In this document: positions 23,632-33,521 of the stretch, in pieces
How positions within the stretch are numbered: position 1 is the stretch's first letter
Layout: every line of letters begins with the position of its first letter
Source: JABWBD01 sp040768665
GTDB taxonomy: Bacteria > Planctomycetota > Planctomycetia > Pirellulales > Thermoguttaceae
Reading direction: 5' to 3'
Assembly (NCBI GenBank): GCA_040768665.1
Contig: JAXGMN010000066.1
Location: 1-58,262, forward strand
DNA length: 58,262 bases
Program-made: the position numbers and the translations under genes
The notes under the pieces: generated by a model
Databases searched by the model: none
Told to the model about the DNA's origin: nothing
What the model saw: the letters and a program-made list of their open reading frames with translations, nothing else

Positions 23632-24372
23632 ATGAAGCTGATCCTTCTCGGCACCACCGGTTACCATCCGTGCGAAACGCGCCAGACCGCCTGCATGTTC
23701 CTCCCGGAGCATGGCGTGCTGTTGGACGCCGGCACGGGCATGTTTCGCCTTCCGCGATTCCTGCGGACCTCCGAACTGGATATCTTTCTCACGCACGTGC
23801 ACCTGGACCACGTGATCGGGCTGACCTATTTGTTCAGCGTTGTCGCGCTCCATCCTCTGGACCGAGTCCGAGTTCACGGGCGGCCGGAAAACCTCCAAGC
23901 GGTGGAAGAACACCTTTTCGCCGAGCCGCTGTTTCCCAAGCGGCCGCCAATGGAGTTTCTTCCGCTGAAAGACATGGAACCCTTACCTGCCGGCGGACGG
24001 TTGACGCATTTTCCCCTGAAGCACCAGGGTGACTCGGTCGGTTACCGTCTCGATTGGCCCGGCCACTCGATGGCTTACGTCACGGACACGACTGCCGAAC
24101 AGGACGCCGACTATCTCGCACGTATCCGAGGAGTCGATCTTCTGTTGCACGAATGCTATTTCAGCGACAGCGAGGCCGATTGGGCCCGGCGAACCGGCCA
24201 CAGCCATACGACGCCCGTCGCCGAAGTTGCCCGTCGCGCCGGCGTCGGTCGGCTCGTGCTCGTCCACATCAATCCCCTGGCCGTAGGCGATGATCCGATC
24301 GGGCTGGATACGGCCCGCAAAATCTTTTCCGAGACGAAAATCGGGGAAGATCTGATGGAGTTGGAGTTCTAG
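23632..24372 (+). CDS. MBL-fold metallo-hydrolase
   Basis: The product has 246 residues, in the RNase Z/phosphodiesterase branch of metallo-beta-lactamases. LLGTTGYHPCETRQTAC opens the fold. FLTHVHLDHVIG is the H-x-H-x-D-H metal motif (near residue 60). AYVTDTT gives the bridging aspartate and VLVHINP the late histidine. HSHTTPVAEVARRAG is an extra RNase Z-like segment. It starts 4 bp after the AsmA-like gene, so they share a transcript. Confidence 0.85.
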   Translation: MKLILLGTTGYHPCETRQTACMFLPEHGVLLDAGTGMFRLPRFLRTSELDIFLTHVHLDHVIGLTYLFSVVALHPLDRVRVHGRPENLQAVEEHLFAEPLFPKRPPMEFLPLKDMEPLPAGGRLTHFPLKHQGDSVGYRLDWPGHSMAYVTDTTAEQDADYLARIRGVDLLLHECYFSDSEADWARRTGHSHTTPVAEVARRAGVGRLVLVHINPLAVGDDPIGLDTARKIFSETKIGEDLMELEF

Positions 24373-24427
24373 CCCCTGTAGGTTAGAGAACGCGCCCCTG
24401 TAAAGGCCCAAAGGTCTTGCGAACTCA

Positions 24428-24525
24428 TCGTTTAGCCACAGTGCCCAGCGGGCCGCGCGTCGGGCGAAGGGCGGCGCGGCTCTCGGTCACCGGCGCGCGG
24501 CCCGCTGGGCACTGCGGCTAAACGA
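24428..24525. repeat. 32 bp inverted repeat between convergent genes
   Basis: Arms 24428-24459 and 24494-24525 are complementary over 32 bp with one mismatch (TCGTTTAGCC, then GTGCCCAGCGGGCCGCGCG). The GC-rich loop is 34 nt. It lies between the MBL gene and the convergent phospholipase D-type gene, so it could act as a bidirectional terminator or be a MITE-like element. No T-run was seen. Confidence 0.7.
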
Positions 24526-24540
24526 CCTTCACAAGGGTTG

Positions 24541-25980
24541 TTAGAGAACGGGCGCAAACAAGCGGCAGAACTGCTCTCCCAACACCATCCAGGTCGAACG
24601 TTCCGCCCACTTCTCGGGATCCACCCTCACCGCCCGGCGCAGGTCTCCTTCGAACTGCTCCTCCAGCTCGCGGGCGATTCGTTCGCCGTAGATCACCAGT
24701 CCGACCTCGAAGTTGAGCACGAGGCTCCGGATGTCAAAGTTGGGTGAGCCCACGAGCGACCAGCGGCCGTCGACGGTAAGTGTTTTCGAATGGAAGAAGC
24801 CGTCCTGATATTCGTGGATTTCAACCCCGGCATCCAAGAGGCCCTTGAAGTAGGAACGGCCGGCAAGCAGCGTCCAAAGGAAGTTCGCCTTCTTGGCCAC
24901 AAGCAGGCGAACGCGGACTCCCTGCCGGGCCGCCGTTTCCAGGGCAACTGCCAGTGACGACGGAGGAACAAAGTAGGAGGTCGACAGCGTCACGCGATCT
25001 TTCGCTCGTGTGATCGCTGCGAACATCAGCGAGAGAAAAACCGCAAGGTCCGCCTCCGGTCCGCCGGAGATCACGTGCGCCGCCGTGTCGGCCGGTCGCT
25101 CGGGCGCCGGGTAGTAGTCGGCGCTGAGCAGTTCTTCTCCCGTGGCATAGTACCAGTCTTCCGCAAAGACCTGCTGAAGCTGCAATACGGCCGGGCCGCA
25201 CACGCGGACTTGCGTGTCTCGCCAGTCGCCGAAGCCGGGATCGAGCCCCAGGTATTCGTCTCCCACGTTCATCCCGCCGGTGAAACCGACTCGCCCGTCG
25301 AGGATCAGCAGCTTCCGATGGTTCCGCAGGTTGATCGACCACCGTTCCCGAAGACTCCGGCCCGGCAGAAAGGTAGCCACGGCAATGCCCGCGGAGGACA
25401 TCGGCCGCAGGAACTTTGCGTTGAGGTACAGCGAGCCGATCGTATCGTAAAGAAACCGAACCTCGACCCCTTCCCGTGCCTTCTCGATCAGCAGATCGCG
25501 GAGTCTTGTTCCGATCTTGTCGGGCTGCCAGATGTAATATTCGACGTGGATCGAGTGCTTCGCCTCCCGGATCGCCTCTTCGAAGAGCCGAAATGTCGTT
25601 TCGGCGTCGGGCAGCAATCGCACCTCGTTTCCCCCGGTGGCTCGCGTGGCGGAGATCCGTTCCGCCAAAGTTGAAAGCTGCCCCTGAAACTCGTCGAACT
25701 GTTCCCGGGGATCGTCGTTGCCGGGCGGCGGCGGAACCTGTCGGCCGATCCGCTGCGAAGCTGCTTGTTTGAACTGCTTGCGCCGCTCAATCCGGTTGAC
25801 CCCAAGTGCGATCAGCAGAAATGCGCCGAGGTAAGGGAGGAATACGACGCTCAGGATCCAGGCCACCGCAGTGGTCGGATTCACGGACTTCTTCAGCAGC
25901 ACCCACGGTATGAGCAGCCATGTGAGCAGGTAGCCCGTCAGTGCCAGAAAGAACCAGAGACTAATCATAGAGGTCGGCAT
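24541..25980 (-). CDS. Cardiolipin synthase-like phospholipase D protein
   Basis: The product has 479 residues. Two N-terminal membrane helices (WFFLALTGYLLTWLLIPWV and AWILSVVFLPYLGAFLLIAL) are followed by two PLD domains with H-x-K-x4-D motifs: NHRKLLILDGRVGFTGGMN near 225 and FHSKTLTVDGRWSLVGSPN near 405. Length and layout match bacterial ClsA-type enzymes, which condense phosphatidylglycerol into cardiolipin. It is a monocistronic minus-strand gene. Confidence 0.9.
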   Translation of the reverse strand: MPTSMISLWFFLALTGYLLTWLLIPWVLLKKSVNPTTAVAWILSVVFLPYLGAFLLIALGVNRIERRKQFKQAASQRIGRQVPPPPGNDDPREQFDEFQGQLSTLAERISATRATGGNEVRLLPDAETTFRLFEEAIREAKHSIHVEYYIWQPDKIGTRLRDLLIEKAREGVEVRFLYDTIGSLYLNAKFLRPMSSAGIAVATFLPGRSLRERWSINLRNHRKLLILDGRVGFTGGMNVGDEYLGLDPGFGDWRDTQVRVCGPAVLQLQQVFAEDWYYATGEELLSADYYPAPERPADTAAHVISGGPEADLAVFLSLMFAAITRAKDRVTLSTSYFVPPSSLAVALETAARQGVRVRLLVAKKANFLWTLLAGRSYFKGLLDAGVEIHEYQDGFFHSKTLTVDGRWSLVGSPNFDIRSLVLNFEVGLVIYGERIARELEEQFEGDLRRAVRVDPEKWAERSTWMVLGEQFCRLFAPVL

Positions 25981-26408
25981 AACACGGCTAGAAACGAATC
26001 GGCTTCCACCTGCAAAAAGTTTTGTACCGTCTCAAATGTTTACCACGGCAAAGCGCCGGTTTGATTCTCTCTGGCCGGTCATGGGCCCGGGAGGGGCCCG
26101 TTCTGAACGCCCCTGAAGCAAACCATGCGCCGAGGGTTTCACCGCGTCGTTTCCCGGCATTTTAACTCCGGCCGAGGCGGTCATGTCCGGCAAACCGCCG
26201 CGGGCGAAGGGGCAGTTGCGTCATCTTGTCGCCACTTATGGCCAGGAATGACCGTTCCACAGCGGTAAGTTGAGCGGAAGAAACTGCCTATACCTCCCGA
26301 TCGACCCAGATTTCATCAGAAAAACAGTAGTAAAACGAGGACCATCCTGGTACACTGAACCGGCACACCAACCAAACCCTCCCCCCCGTCAGGCCTCAGC
26401 TCTCCCTG
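25981..26408. other. Divergent intergenic region
   Basis: No gene was seen in this 428 bp between the divergent cardiolipin synthase-like and HlyD-like genes. It holds a short GGGCCC...GGGCCC pairing near 26085-26100 and AT-richer sequence at 26300-26355 with a weak TACACT, which could be the promoter region for the HlyD-like gene. Confidence 0.4.
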
Positions 26409-27848
26409 ATGAAACCTGCCGGAAAGACCCGCCGATCCAGTTTTGCTCGCCATGTGGTAACCCTTCTTGTGCCACTGGTGGTGGTTCCATTTGGAGCAGC
26501 GGCTTTCCTCCCTGGAACGGCAGGTTCAGACCCGGTTGGACCCTTGATCTGTCGGGCCCGCCGGCAACCGTTTCGGCATGAGATCCCGGTCAAAGGCTCG
26601 CTTGAGAGCGCCGTCAACGTCGAGGTGAAGTGCGAGGTTCGGTCGCGGTCGACTTCCTGGGTTCGCATTCTCGAAGTCGTTCCCGAGGGGACCTACGTGG
26701 AGCCCGGGGATTTTCTCGTACGACTCGATTCGTCGCCGCTCGAAGCCGACCTCCTTCAGCAGCAGATCACGTGCGAACAAAGTCAGGCCGTGTTGATTCA
26801 GACGGAGGCTGCGTACGAAGCGGCGGTCTTCGCACGCCGGGAATACCTTAACGGGGAATACCGACTCCAGCACCAGAAAGCCAAGACAAAGCTTTTTCTC
26901 GCCGAAGAAGAACTCCGAAAGGCTCGCCAATTGGCCGAAGGGAGTAGGCGGCTGGCCGCCCAAGGCTACATGTCGCGGCAGCAACTCGAGGCCGATCTGT
27001 TTGCGGTCAAAAGCGCCGAAAACGACGTAAGCACCGCGCGGCTCGCGCTGGACGTACTGGAGAATCTCACCCGCGTCCGCCGGCTGAAGACTCTCGACAG
27101 TTCGCTGGCGATCAACAAGGCCCGCCTTGCGTCGCGACAACAGATATTCGACACCAACAAGAAGCGGTTGGCGGAAATCGAGGAGCAGATCGAGAAGTGC
27201 ATCGTTCGGGCGCCGGTCGCGGGGCAGGTCGTGCTCGCGCATCTGCATCATAACGACCACAGTCACATGGTCGAACCCGGCGAAGAGGCTCGAGAGGGAC
27301 GCGCCCTGGTCAGACTTCCCGACGCCCGCTACATGCAGGTCAAAGCCGATATCCCCGAGGAATACATCTCCCTGGTCGTCGCGGGAATGCCCGTCACCAT
27401 TGAGCTTGAGGCATTCCCCGGTCGAACGCTCGAGGGACAGGTGAAATGGGTCAACGAATACCCGAAGCCTGAGGAGTGGTTCAGTTCGGGGGCCAAACAG
27501 TACGAGACGATCATTACCATCGAAAATCCCTTTCCGGGTCTCCGTACCGGAATGACGGCTGACCTGAGCATCCTCGCCTTTGAAGAGTCTCAGGCCCTTC
27601 AACTCCCCAGTCAGGCGATCCTCAAGCACGGGGAGAAAAGTTACGTCCTGACTGCCGACGGGAGCCGCTGGGAGGCGGTTCCCGTCGAAATCGGGCGCGA
27701 CAACGGCCGCTACACCGTCGTTCTTGGCGGGATCGATGAAAAAGCAGCGGTCGTGCTGGATGCGAAAACTCACCGTGGCAAAGTCGATCTGCCGGAACTC
27801 CCCCGGGAGACCCTCTTGGCGGCCAGTAGCGGAGTTTCCGACTCGTAG
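26409..27848 (+). CDS. HlyD/RND-type periplasmic adaptor protein
   Basis: The product has 479 residues. The N-terminal membrane anchor is HVVTLLVPLVVVPFGAAAFL. The first lipoyl half (KGSLESAVNVEVKCEVRS, VPEGTYVEPGDFLVRLDSS) is followed by a long coiled coil (about 100-260, rich in A/E/K/Q/R). Then comes the second lipoyl half, CIVRAPVAGQVVLAHL, and a beta-barrel with PDARYMQVKADIPEEYISLV. It would bridge an inner-membrane transporter to the outer envelope, but no ABC or RND partner is encoded next to it. The next gene, 13 bp downstream, is a rhamnosidase. Confidence 0.8.
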   Translation: MKPAGKTRRSSFARHVVTLLVPLVVVPFGAAAFLPGTAGSDPVGPLICRARRQPFRHEIPVKGSLESAVNVEVKCEVRSRSTSWVRILEVVPEGTYVEPGDFLVRLDSSPLEADLLQQQITCEQSQAVLIQTEAAYEAAVFARREYLNGEYRLQHQKAKTKLFLAEEELRKARQLAEGSRRLAAQGYMSRQQLEADLFAVKSAENDVSTARLALDVLENLTRVRRLKTLDSSLAINKARLASRQQIFDTNKKRLAEIEEQIEKCIVRAPVAGQVVLAHLHHNDHSHMVEPGEEAREGRALVRLPDARYMQVKADIPEEYISLVVAGMPVTIELEAFPGRTLEGQVKWVNEYPKPEEWFSSGAKQYETIITIENPFPGLRTGMTADLSILAFEESQALQLPSQAILKHGEKSYVLTADGSRWEAVPVEIGRDNGRYTVVLGGIDEKAAVVLDAKTHRGKVDLPELPRETLLAASSGVSDS

Positions 27849-27860
27849 TGCGCAAGCAGT

Positions 27861-30779
27861 ATGACTTCAACAATCCGCACCTGCCTCCTATCGCTGAGTC
27901 TGCTTCTCCTTGCCTCGCCGCTCGCTACCGCCGAATCGCTCGAATCCGGCTGGGACAATCCGCCCCGCGAGTCGCGGCTCCGTGCTTACTGGTGGTGGCT
28001 CAACGGCTGTGTCACCAAAGAGGCGATCACCCGCGACCTGGAGCAGATGAAGGCTAAGGGCTTCGGCGGCGCCCTGATCTGCGACGCGGACGGCTCCAGC
28101 CAGGACGGCAACGACCGCGCACCGCACGGTCCGACCTTCCTCTCAGCCGAATGGCGCGAGCTTTACAAGCATGCCCTTTGCGAAGCGGACCGGCTTGGTC
28201 TGGAAATGAGCCTCAACATCCAGAGCGGCTGGAATCTCGGCGGCCCCATGGTCACTCCGGACGACGCGGCCAAGAAGCTGGTTTGGTCGGAAACGCTGGT
28301 GACCGGCCGCGCCCGGATCGACGAGAAATTGCCCGAGCCCGCCAGCCGAGATGGCTACTACCGCGATGCAATAGTTGTTGCTTACCAGCGGAAACCGTCA
28401 AACGACAAGAGCAGTCGCCTTGGCAGCCTGAAGGGCCCTGACGGCCCCTGGCCCGACGCCGCCGACGGCCGCCGCCCGATTCGCAACTGGCAAGAGAAGG
28501 CCGGCCACAAGCCGCTCCATTTCTCCGCGCCGGATACGAAGCTCCTTCTGGAAGAAGAGCCCGCCGAACCCGGTGAAGAGGATACGCCGGCCGACGACGT
28601 CGTCGACCTGACCGAAAAACTCGACGCCGAGGGCACGCTGCACTGGGACGTGCCGGCCGGCTCTTGGCAGGTGCTCCGTTTCGGTTGCACGATCGGCAAC
28701 CGTTCCTACGTCTCGACGTGCAGCGAAGGCTGGGACGGGCTTTCACTCGACGTGCTCGATGCAGGCGCCTTCCGCCGCTATTGGGCGGCCGTCGTCGACC
28801 CGCTCATCGCCGACGCCGGTCCACTGGCCGGCAAAACACTCAAGTACCTCCACACCGACAGTTGGGAAGTCGAGCCGCTGAACTGGACCCCGGCGATCCG
28901 CGAAGCGTTCCGCGAGCGGCGGGGCTACGATCTCGTGCCCTGGTTGCCGGTCCTCGCGGGCCGCATCGTCCAGAGCCGCGAGGCGAGCAACCGGTTCCTC
29001 CACGACTTCCGCAAGACGCTGGGCGATCTGGCCATCGACAACCACTACCGACCGTTTCGCGATCTCGCCCGCAAACACGGCCTTCTGATCCACCCCGAGT
29101 CGGGAGGCCCGCACGCGGTGCCGATCGACGCGCAGCGGTGCCTCGGCTTCAACGACGTGCCGATGTCGGAATTCTGGGCCTGGTCGTGGCGGCATCGCAT
29201 CGGCGACGAGAACCGGTTCTTCGTCAAGCAGCCCGCCTCCGCCGCGCACAGCTACGGCCGCCGGTTCGTCGCCGCGGAAGGTTTCACGACAATCGGCCCC
29301 CACTGGCAGGAAACGCTTTGGGACAACCTCAAGCCGGCATTCGACAAGGCATGCTGCGAGGGCCTCAACCTGCTCGTCTGGCACGAATTCGTCTGCTCGC
29401 CCGCCGAGCAAGGCCTGCCGGGCATCCAGTATTTCGCCGGCACGCACGTCAACCCGAACGTGACCTGGTGGGCGAAGTCCGAGCCGTTTTTCAGCTATAT
29501 CAATCGCTGCCAGTTCCTGCTGCAGCAAGGGCTGTTCGTGGCCGACGCCTGCTACTACTACGGCGACCACGTGCCGAACTTCGCTCAGCACAAGCGGACC
29601 GATCCGGCCCGGGTCCTCCCCGGCTACGACTATGACGTGATTACCGAGGAGGCGCTGCTCACCCGCGCTTCGGTCCGGGACGGCCGTATTGTGTTGCCCG
29701 ATGGTATGAGCTACCGCGTGCTTGTACTCCGCGACCATACGGGCATTTCGCTGCCCGTGCTTCGAAAAGTCAAGGAGCTCGTGGCGGCCGGCGCGACCGT
29801 CGTCGGCCCGAAGCCGACCGGGGCGATGAGCCTCCAGCACGACGATTCCGAGGTCCAGCAGATCGCCGATCTCCTCTGGGGCGAGGGCAAAGTGATCACC
29901 GACCGGACCGCTCGCGACGTACTCCTGGCCGCCTGCGTCATGCCCGACTTCGAGTACCGCGGCGGCAGCGAGGAAACGGACCTCGACTACGTTCACCGCC
30001 GCGACGGCGACACGGACATCTACTTCGTCGCCAATCGCGCCGACCGCACGGCAAGCGTTACGTGCACATTCCGCGTCGCCGGCAAAGCCCCGGAACTGTG
30101 GGACGCAGTCAGCGGCGATCACCGGTTCGCCGACGCCTATGCCGAGACCGACGGCCGCATCTGCGTACCGCTGGATTTCCCGCCCTGCGGCTCCTGGTTC
30201 GTCATCTTCCGCGAACCCGCGGCCAGCCACCCCGCCACGGCGCGAACCAACACGACCGAGCGGTCGGTGCAGAAGGAACTCGATGGTCCCTGGTCCGTCA
30301 CGTTCGATCCACGGTGGGGCGGCCCGGGCACTGTCGAGTTCAACAGCCTGGTAAGTTGGCCCGACCGTCCTGAACCGGGCATCAAGTTCTATTCAGGCAC
30401 GGCCGTCTACCGCAAGAAGTTCGATTTGCCCGCGGAAGCCGGACCTTCGCAGGGCCGGCGTCTCTGGCTCGATCTCGGCAAGGTCCGCGAGCTTGCCGAG
30501 GTGAAAGTCAACGGCCGATCGTGCGGCATCACCTGGTCACCGCCTTTCCGCGTCGACATCCGCGATGCCGTCAAACCGGGCGAGAACGAATTGGAAGTCG
30601 AGGTGGTGAATTTCTGGCCGAACCGCATCATCGGCGACGACGGACTGCCGCCCGAGAAGCGGCTTACGAAGACCAACATCCGCAAGCTGACGAAAGAAAC
30701 GGAGCTCATGCCCTCCGGCCTTTTGGGCCCCGTCACGCTGCAGGTCATGAAAGAACCCGGCCCTATCCAGCAACAGTGA
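27861..30779 (+). CDS. GH106-family alpha-L-rhamnosidase, secreted
   Basis: The product has 972 residues. The signal peptide (TCLLSLSLLLLASPLATA) ends near 24. The start of the catalytic part, RAYWWWLNGCVTKEAI, then LEQMKAKGFGGALI, is typical of GH106 (glyco_hydro_106, PF17132). Later HTDSWEVEPLNWTPAI and IHPESGGPHAVPID are strongly family-like. A C-terminal beta-sandwich (KKFDLPAEAGPSQGRRLWLD, VKVNGRSCGITWSPPFRVDI) resembles a carbohydrate-binding jelly roll. It would release rhamnose from plant or algal glycans. The rhamnulokinase at 50794 is a plausible downstream step, though it is not in the same operon. Confidence 0.88.
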   Translation: MTSTIRTCLLSLSLLLLASPLATAESLESGWDNPPRESRLRAYWWWLNGCVTKEAITRDLEQMKAKGFGGALICDADGSSQDGNDRAPHGPTFLSAEWRELYKHALCEADRLGLEMSLNIQSGWNLGGPMVTPDDAAKKLVWSETLVTGRARIDEKLPEPASRDGYYRDAIVVAYQRKPSNDKSSRLGSLKGPDGPWPDAADGRRPIRNWQEKAGHKPLHFSAPDTKLLLEEEPAEPGEEDTPADDVVDLTEKLDAEGTLHWDVPAGSWQVLRFGCTIGNRSYVSTCSEGWDGLSLDVLDAGAFRRYWAAVVDPLIADAGPLAGKTLKYLHTDSWEVEPLNWTPAIREAFRERRGYDLVPWLPVLAGRIVQSREASNRFLHDFRKTLGDLAIDNHYRPFRDLARKHGLLIHPESGGPHAVPIDAQRCLGFNDVPMSEFWAWSWRHRIGDENRFFVKQPASAAHSYGRRFVAAEGFTTIGPHWQETLWDNLKPAFDKACCEGLNLLVWHEFVCSPAEQGLPGIQYFAGTHVNPNVTWWAKSEPFFSYINRCQFLLQQGLFVADACYYYGDHVPNFAQHKRTDPARVLPGYDYDVITEEALLTRASVRDGRIVLPDGMSYRVLVLRDHTGISLPVLRKVKELVAAGATVVGPKPTGAMSLQHDDSEVQQIADLLWGEGKVITDRTARDVLLAACVMPDFEYRGGSEETDLDYVHRRDGDTDIYFVANRADRTASVTCTFRVAGKAPELWDAVSGDHRFADAYAETDGRICVPLDFPPCGSWFVIFREPAASHPATARTNTTERSVQKELDGPWSVTFDPRWGGPGTVEFNSLVSWPDRPEPGIKFYSGTAVYRKKFDLPAEAGPSQGRRLWLDLGKVRELAEVKVNGRSCGITWSPPFRVDIRDAVKPGENELEVEVVNFWPNRIIGDDGLPPEKRLTKTNIRKLTKETELMPSGLLGPVTLQVMKEPGPIQQQ

Positions 30780-30837
30780 TCCCCCGAAACCCCTGCCGGC
30801 TCGCCCGGCAGGTGAACGAGGTTTGCCAGCTAGCCAC

Positions 30838-30960
30838 GTAACCGTTCACGGGGCGGAGGAGAGGGGGACAGGTCCATGTTTTCGGCCAACGTCTTTGTCG
30901 CCAAAATGCGCGCAATGGCCGAAAAATGGACCAGTCCCCGACCACCCCGTGAACGGTTAC
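30838..30960. repeat. GGGGACAGG/CCAGTCCCC hairpin repeat, copy A2
   Basis: It is the same 123 bp design as copy A1 at 13138: outer GTAACCGTTCACGGGG arms and core GGGGACAGGTCCAT/ATGGACCAGTCCCC, with a diverged centre. It sits between convergent genes and is bordered by TAGCCA on both sides. Confidence 0.8.
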
Positions 30961-31001
30961 GCTAGCCACTGAATGCTGGTGCCCCCTCTACCCGGCTCGT
31001 T

Positions 31002-32783
31002 CTATTGCCAGGGCGAAGCGTGTTGTTGGGTATCCGCCGCGAGCGGATTTCCAAAATGGAAGACAGGCGGCGTAGCCGCGGGCTTCTCGTGTGAAATCGT
31101 ATGGCCACAAGGGCGAGCAGGCTCGGCCGCCGCTGTGCCGCGGGTTAATTGCTCGACAAACGTGAGGTCGCCCAGCAAGCACGGATGTTTGTACTGCTCG
31201 AGACTGGCACCCATCCGCGCCGTCCGCTGTCGGCGGAGTGCTTCCCAGGTGCCGGAAGGAACCAATCGCACACGAAGCGAGCCGAGACGGCCGGACTGGA
31301 TCCGTTCGGCGTACTCGCAGTTCATCCGCTGCAGCTCTGCATCGACCTGGCACGCCATTGTCCGCTTCTGATCGCGGTTCAGTTGCCCTTCGACCAACAG
31401 GACATAGTTTGGAGGATCGCCGAAGACCGGAGCCAACGTAAACAGCTCGACCGGAAGCCCGAGCTGCCGGAAACCGCGTTGCACCGCCGAGACCACCTGG
31501 AACTCGCTCAACTTCTCGCCCGTGACGTTGGAGAATCGCGAACCCTTGTTGAGGAACTCCAGGACAGGCACCGAGCCTTCAAAGCCAACGCACCGCACCA
31601 GGTCGTGGATGTCGTAGCGATAGAATCCGCTGGAAGTGGTCAGGACGATGTAGTAATTCTCCCCCTCGCAAAGCTCGTGCGCCTCCAGGACGTTGGGATG
31701 GGAGCGGCCGTGTTCATTCTCCGGGACAAACTCGAAAAAGGAGTGGGTGTAGTCGAGCATTCCTGCGCTGGTCCCGTCTCGGAACGGGATCGTCATGCGA
31801 CCTTCGCTGGCGGACAATCCGTGATCGCGGATCGCCGGATCGCCGTAGAATTCTTTGAGGCGCGTGAGATAGGCGCCAACGGAACCTCCGGTCCAGACTC
31901 CCAGGACCGACATATCCGGCCAGAAATCGCGCGGCAGAAGGCGGCCGGTGCGTTGGACGATCGCGTCCAACTCGCGCGCCCGCTCGCGGTGTCGCCGAGC
32001 GAGGCTTCGACGCAGCGGATCGCGGACGCTGCGCGGCAAATCGACGTCGGAAGAAAGCGTGCCGTCGAAGAGGTCGCGAATCAGCGATTCCCGCCGCTGA
32101 TCGGCCAGCCGGGCCAATTCCACCAGAGTGCTGGGGTTGGCGGTGATCATCATGCCGACGCGGCGCGAGGCCAAGGCGAGCCGCAGGGCCGTGTAGCGGC
32201 GAGCCTCCGGATCCTTGATCTTCATCAGGTACCGCGGGAGGAGGAAGATGGGGCGGCTGATCCGCGGTGCGGTTTCCGCCGCCAGGCCGCTGATGTTGCC
32301 GCAGGGCGTTCCTCCTTCGGTAGTGAACTGCTGCCAGTCGCTGCTGAACTGGAGCGTCTTCTTGCGGCAGAGATCCCAATGATCGATATACGTCCGGACA
32401 CCCCAGAGATTCCAGCCCTCGCGATACTCGTCAAAAAAATCCCGGGTGACCGGGATGAACTTCGAATCGCCGGTGGTTCCCGAGGTGAGGGCAAACATGA
32501 ACAGCCGAGTGCCCGATCCCAGCATCGCTCGCAGGTCGCCCTTCTTCAGCCGTTCCACGTAGGGGCGATAGTACTCATACGTCGTCAAAGGGACTTGTCG
32601 CCGGAAGTCGCTCAACGACCGGATGTCCGAAAACCGATGCTCCCTGCCGAAATCGCTATCGGCGTGCCGCCGGATCTTCGCAAACAGGACTTCGTGCTGC
32701 ACTTCGCGGCAATGGGCCGCCCCGGCTCGAAATTGCCGGACTCGAAGGTTCCGCCAGCAAAGATAGCCCCACCGATGAATCAT
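31002..32783 (-). CDS. GH3 auxin-responsive-promoter family acyl-adenylating enzyme
   Basis: The product has 593 residues, the size of the GH3 family. The ATP-binding SGTTGDSKFIPVT motif of acyl-adenylating enzymes is present near 115. Further family positions are GVWTGGSVGAYLTRLKEFYG, YTHSFFEFVPEN and TTSSGFYRYDIHDLVRCVGF. Plant GH3 proteins conjugate auxin or jasmonate to amino acids. Bacterial homologues are known but their substrates are mostly unknown. No secretion signal is visible. It is convergent with GH106. Confidence 0.85.
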   Translation of the reverse strand: MIHRWGYLCWRNLRVRQFRAGAAHCREVQHEVLFAKIRRHADSDFGREHRFSDIRSLSDFRRQVPLTTYEYYRPYVERLKKGDLRAMLGSGTRLFMFALTSGTTGDSKFIPVTRDFFDEYREGWNLWGVRTYIDHWDLCRKKTLQFSSDWQQFTTEGGTPCGNISGLAAETAPRISRPIFLLPRYLMKIKDPEARRYTALRLALASRRVGMMITANPSTLVELARLADQRRESLIRDLFDGTLSSDVDLPRSVRDPLRRSLARRHRERARELDAIVQRTGRLLPRDFWPDMSVLGVWTGGSVGAYLTRLKEFYGDPAIRDHGLSASEGRMTIPFRDGTSAGMLDYTHSFFEFVPENEHGRSHPNVLEAHELCEGENYYIVLTTSSGFYRYDIHDLVRCVGFEGSVPVLEFLNKGSRFSNVTGEKLSEFQVVSAVQRGFRQLGLPVELFTLAPVFGDPPNYVLLVEGQLNRDQKRTMACQVDAELQRMNCEYAERIQSGRLGSLRVRLVPSGTWEALRRQRTARMGASLEQYKHPCLLGDLTFVEQLTRGTAAAEPARPCGHTISHEKPAATPPVFHFGNPLAADTQQHASPWQ

Positions 32784-32923
32784 GAGAAAACCTCCGGAAC
32801 CCGGTTAGGAGGTTCCTTCTCGACCGCCATGCTTCCATTACTCCTACGAAAATAGCCCGGAGCTACTTTCATGGGCGGGGGTGAAGTCCCATTCATGACG
32901 CCTCAAACTGCCAACGCGGCGGC

Positions 32924-33007
32924 CCAGGAAAGGGGACTGGCTCCGTCGCCCATCAAGATTTTCCGTACAAGAAGCGACGCGGCCACGGTGCCCGTCCCCT
33001 TTCCTGG
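32924..33007. repeat. GGGGACAGG/CCAGTCCCC hairpin repeat, copy D, reversed
   Basis: The outer arms CCAGGAAAGGGGAC and GTCCCCTTTCCTGG enclose a core in the opposite orientation (GGGGACTGGCTCCGTCGC to GTGCCCGTCCCC). It is 84 bp, upstream of the GH3-family gene. Confidence 0.7.
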
Positions 33008-33398
33008 CTGGACCAACGTGACATCGTTTACCAGCCGTTCGTCGGATTCCTCCATCAAGGCTCGTATCGGAGACGGCAAGAATATCCGCTACGGCCCCAT
33101 GACCATAGGCCAATATTCGACTCCTCGCCGATGCAGGAACGGACTTCACGACGCCGCGGGCAGACCATGAAGTCGGGTGGGTGATTCAACCGCCATGAGC
33201 GTAGGTTTCGCAGGTACTTGGGAAGACTTGGCGCTTTTGGAAAGGAATTGCAAGCTCCGCGCGTGTCCAGCATCGTGGTGAGACTCTCCGCCACGCAGGC
33301 ACGAGACGTTTGAATCGCCGTCCGTGTGTGGTGCCCAACTTGCGAATTTCTCAGAACGGCGGCACTTTGGGCTCCACACCTTTCTGGGGGGGGCTTGG

Positions 33399-33521
33399 GT
33401 CCAATTCAGGTGCCAGGCGACCCTGGAATCGGGATCGGCGCAGGGCACAGATCGAGCCGCGGATGCCGATGACCGAGCCGACGTGGGCCTGATGGTTCTT
33501 GGTCATTAGCGTCTTGGTCAT
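33399..33521 (-). pseudogene. Possible ATP synthase beta N-terminal fragment
   Basis: About 40 codons read AHVGSVIGIRGSI and, after a basic patch, FQGRLAPEL. This resembles the N-terminal beta-barrel of alternative F1 beta subunits (G-x-V-x-x-V-R-G-S-V-V-D-x-R-F-x-G-R-L-P-P). The match is short and out of context, with no other ATP synthase genes nearby, so the call is tentative. Confidence 0.25.

Noticed and set aside
28743..30230. A 495-codon frame antisense to GH106.
   Set aside because: High-GC shadow of a well-supported gene with no RBS or family resemblance. The same applies to long antisense frames at 31149-32855, 42503-44125 and 43896-45878.
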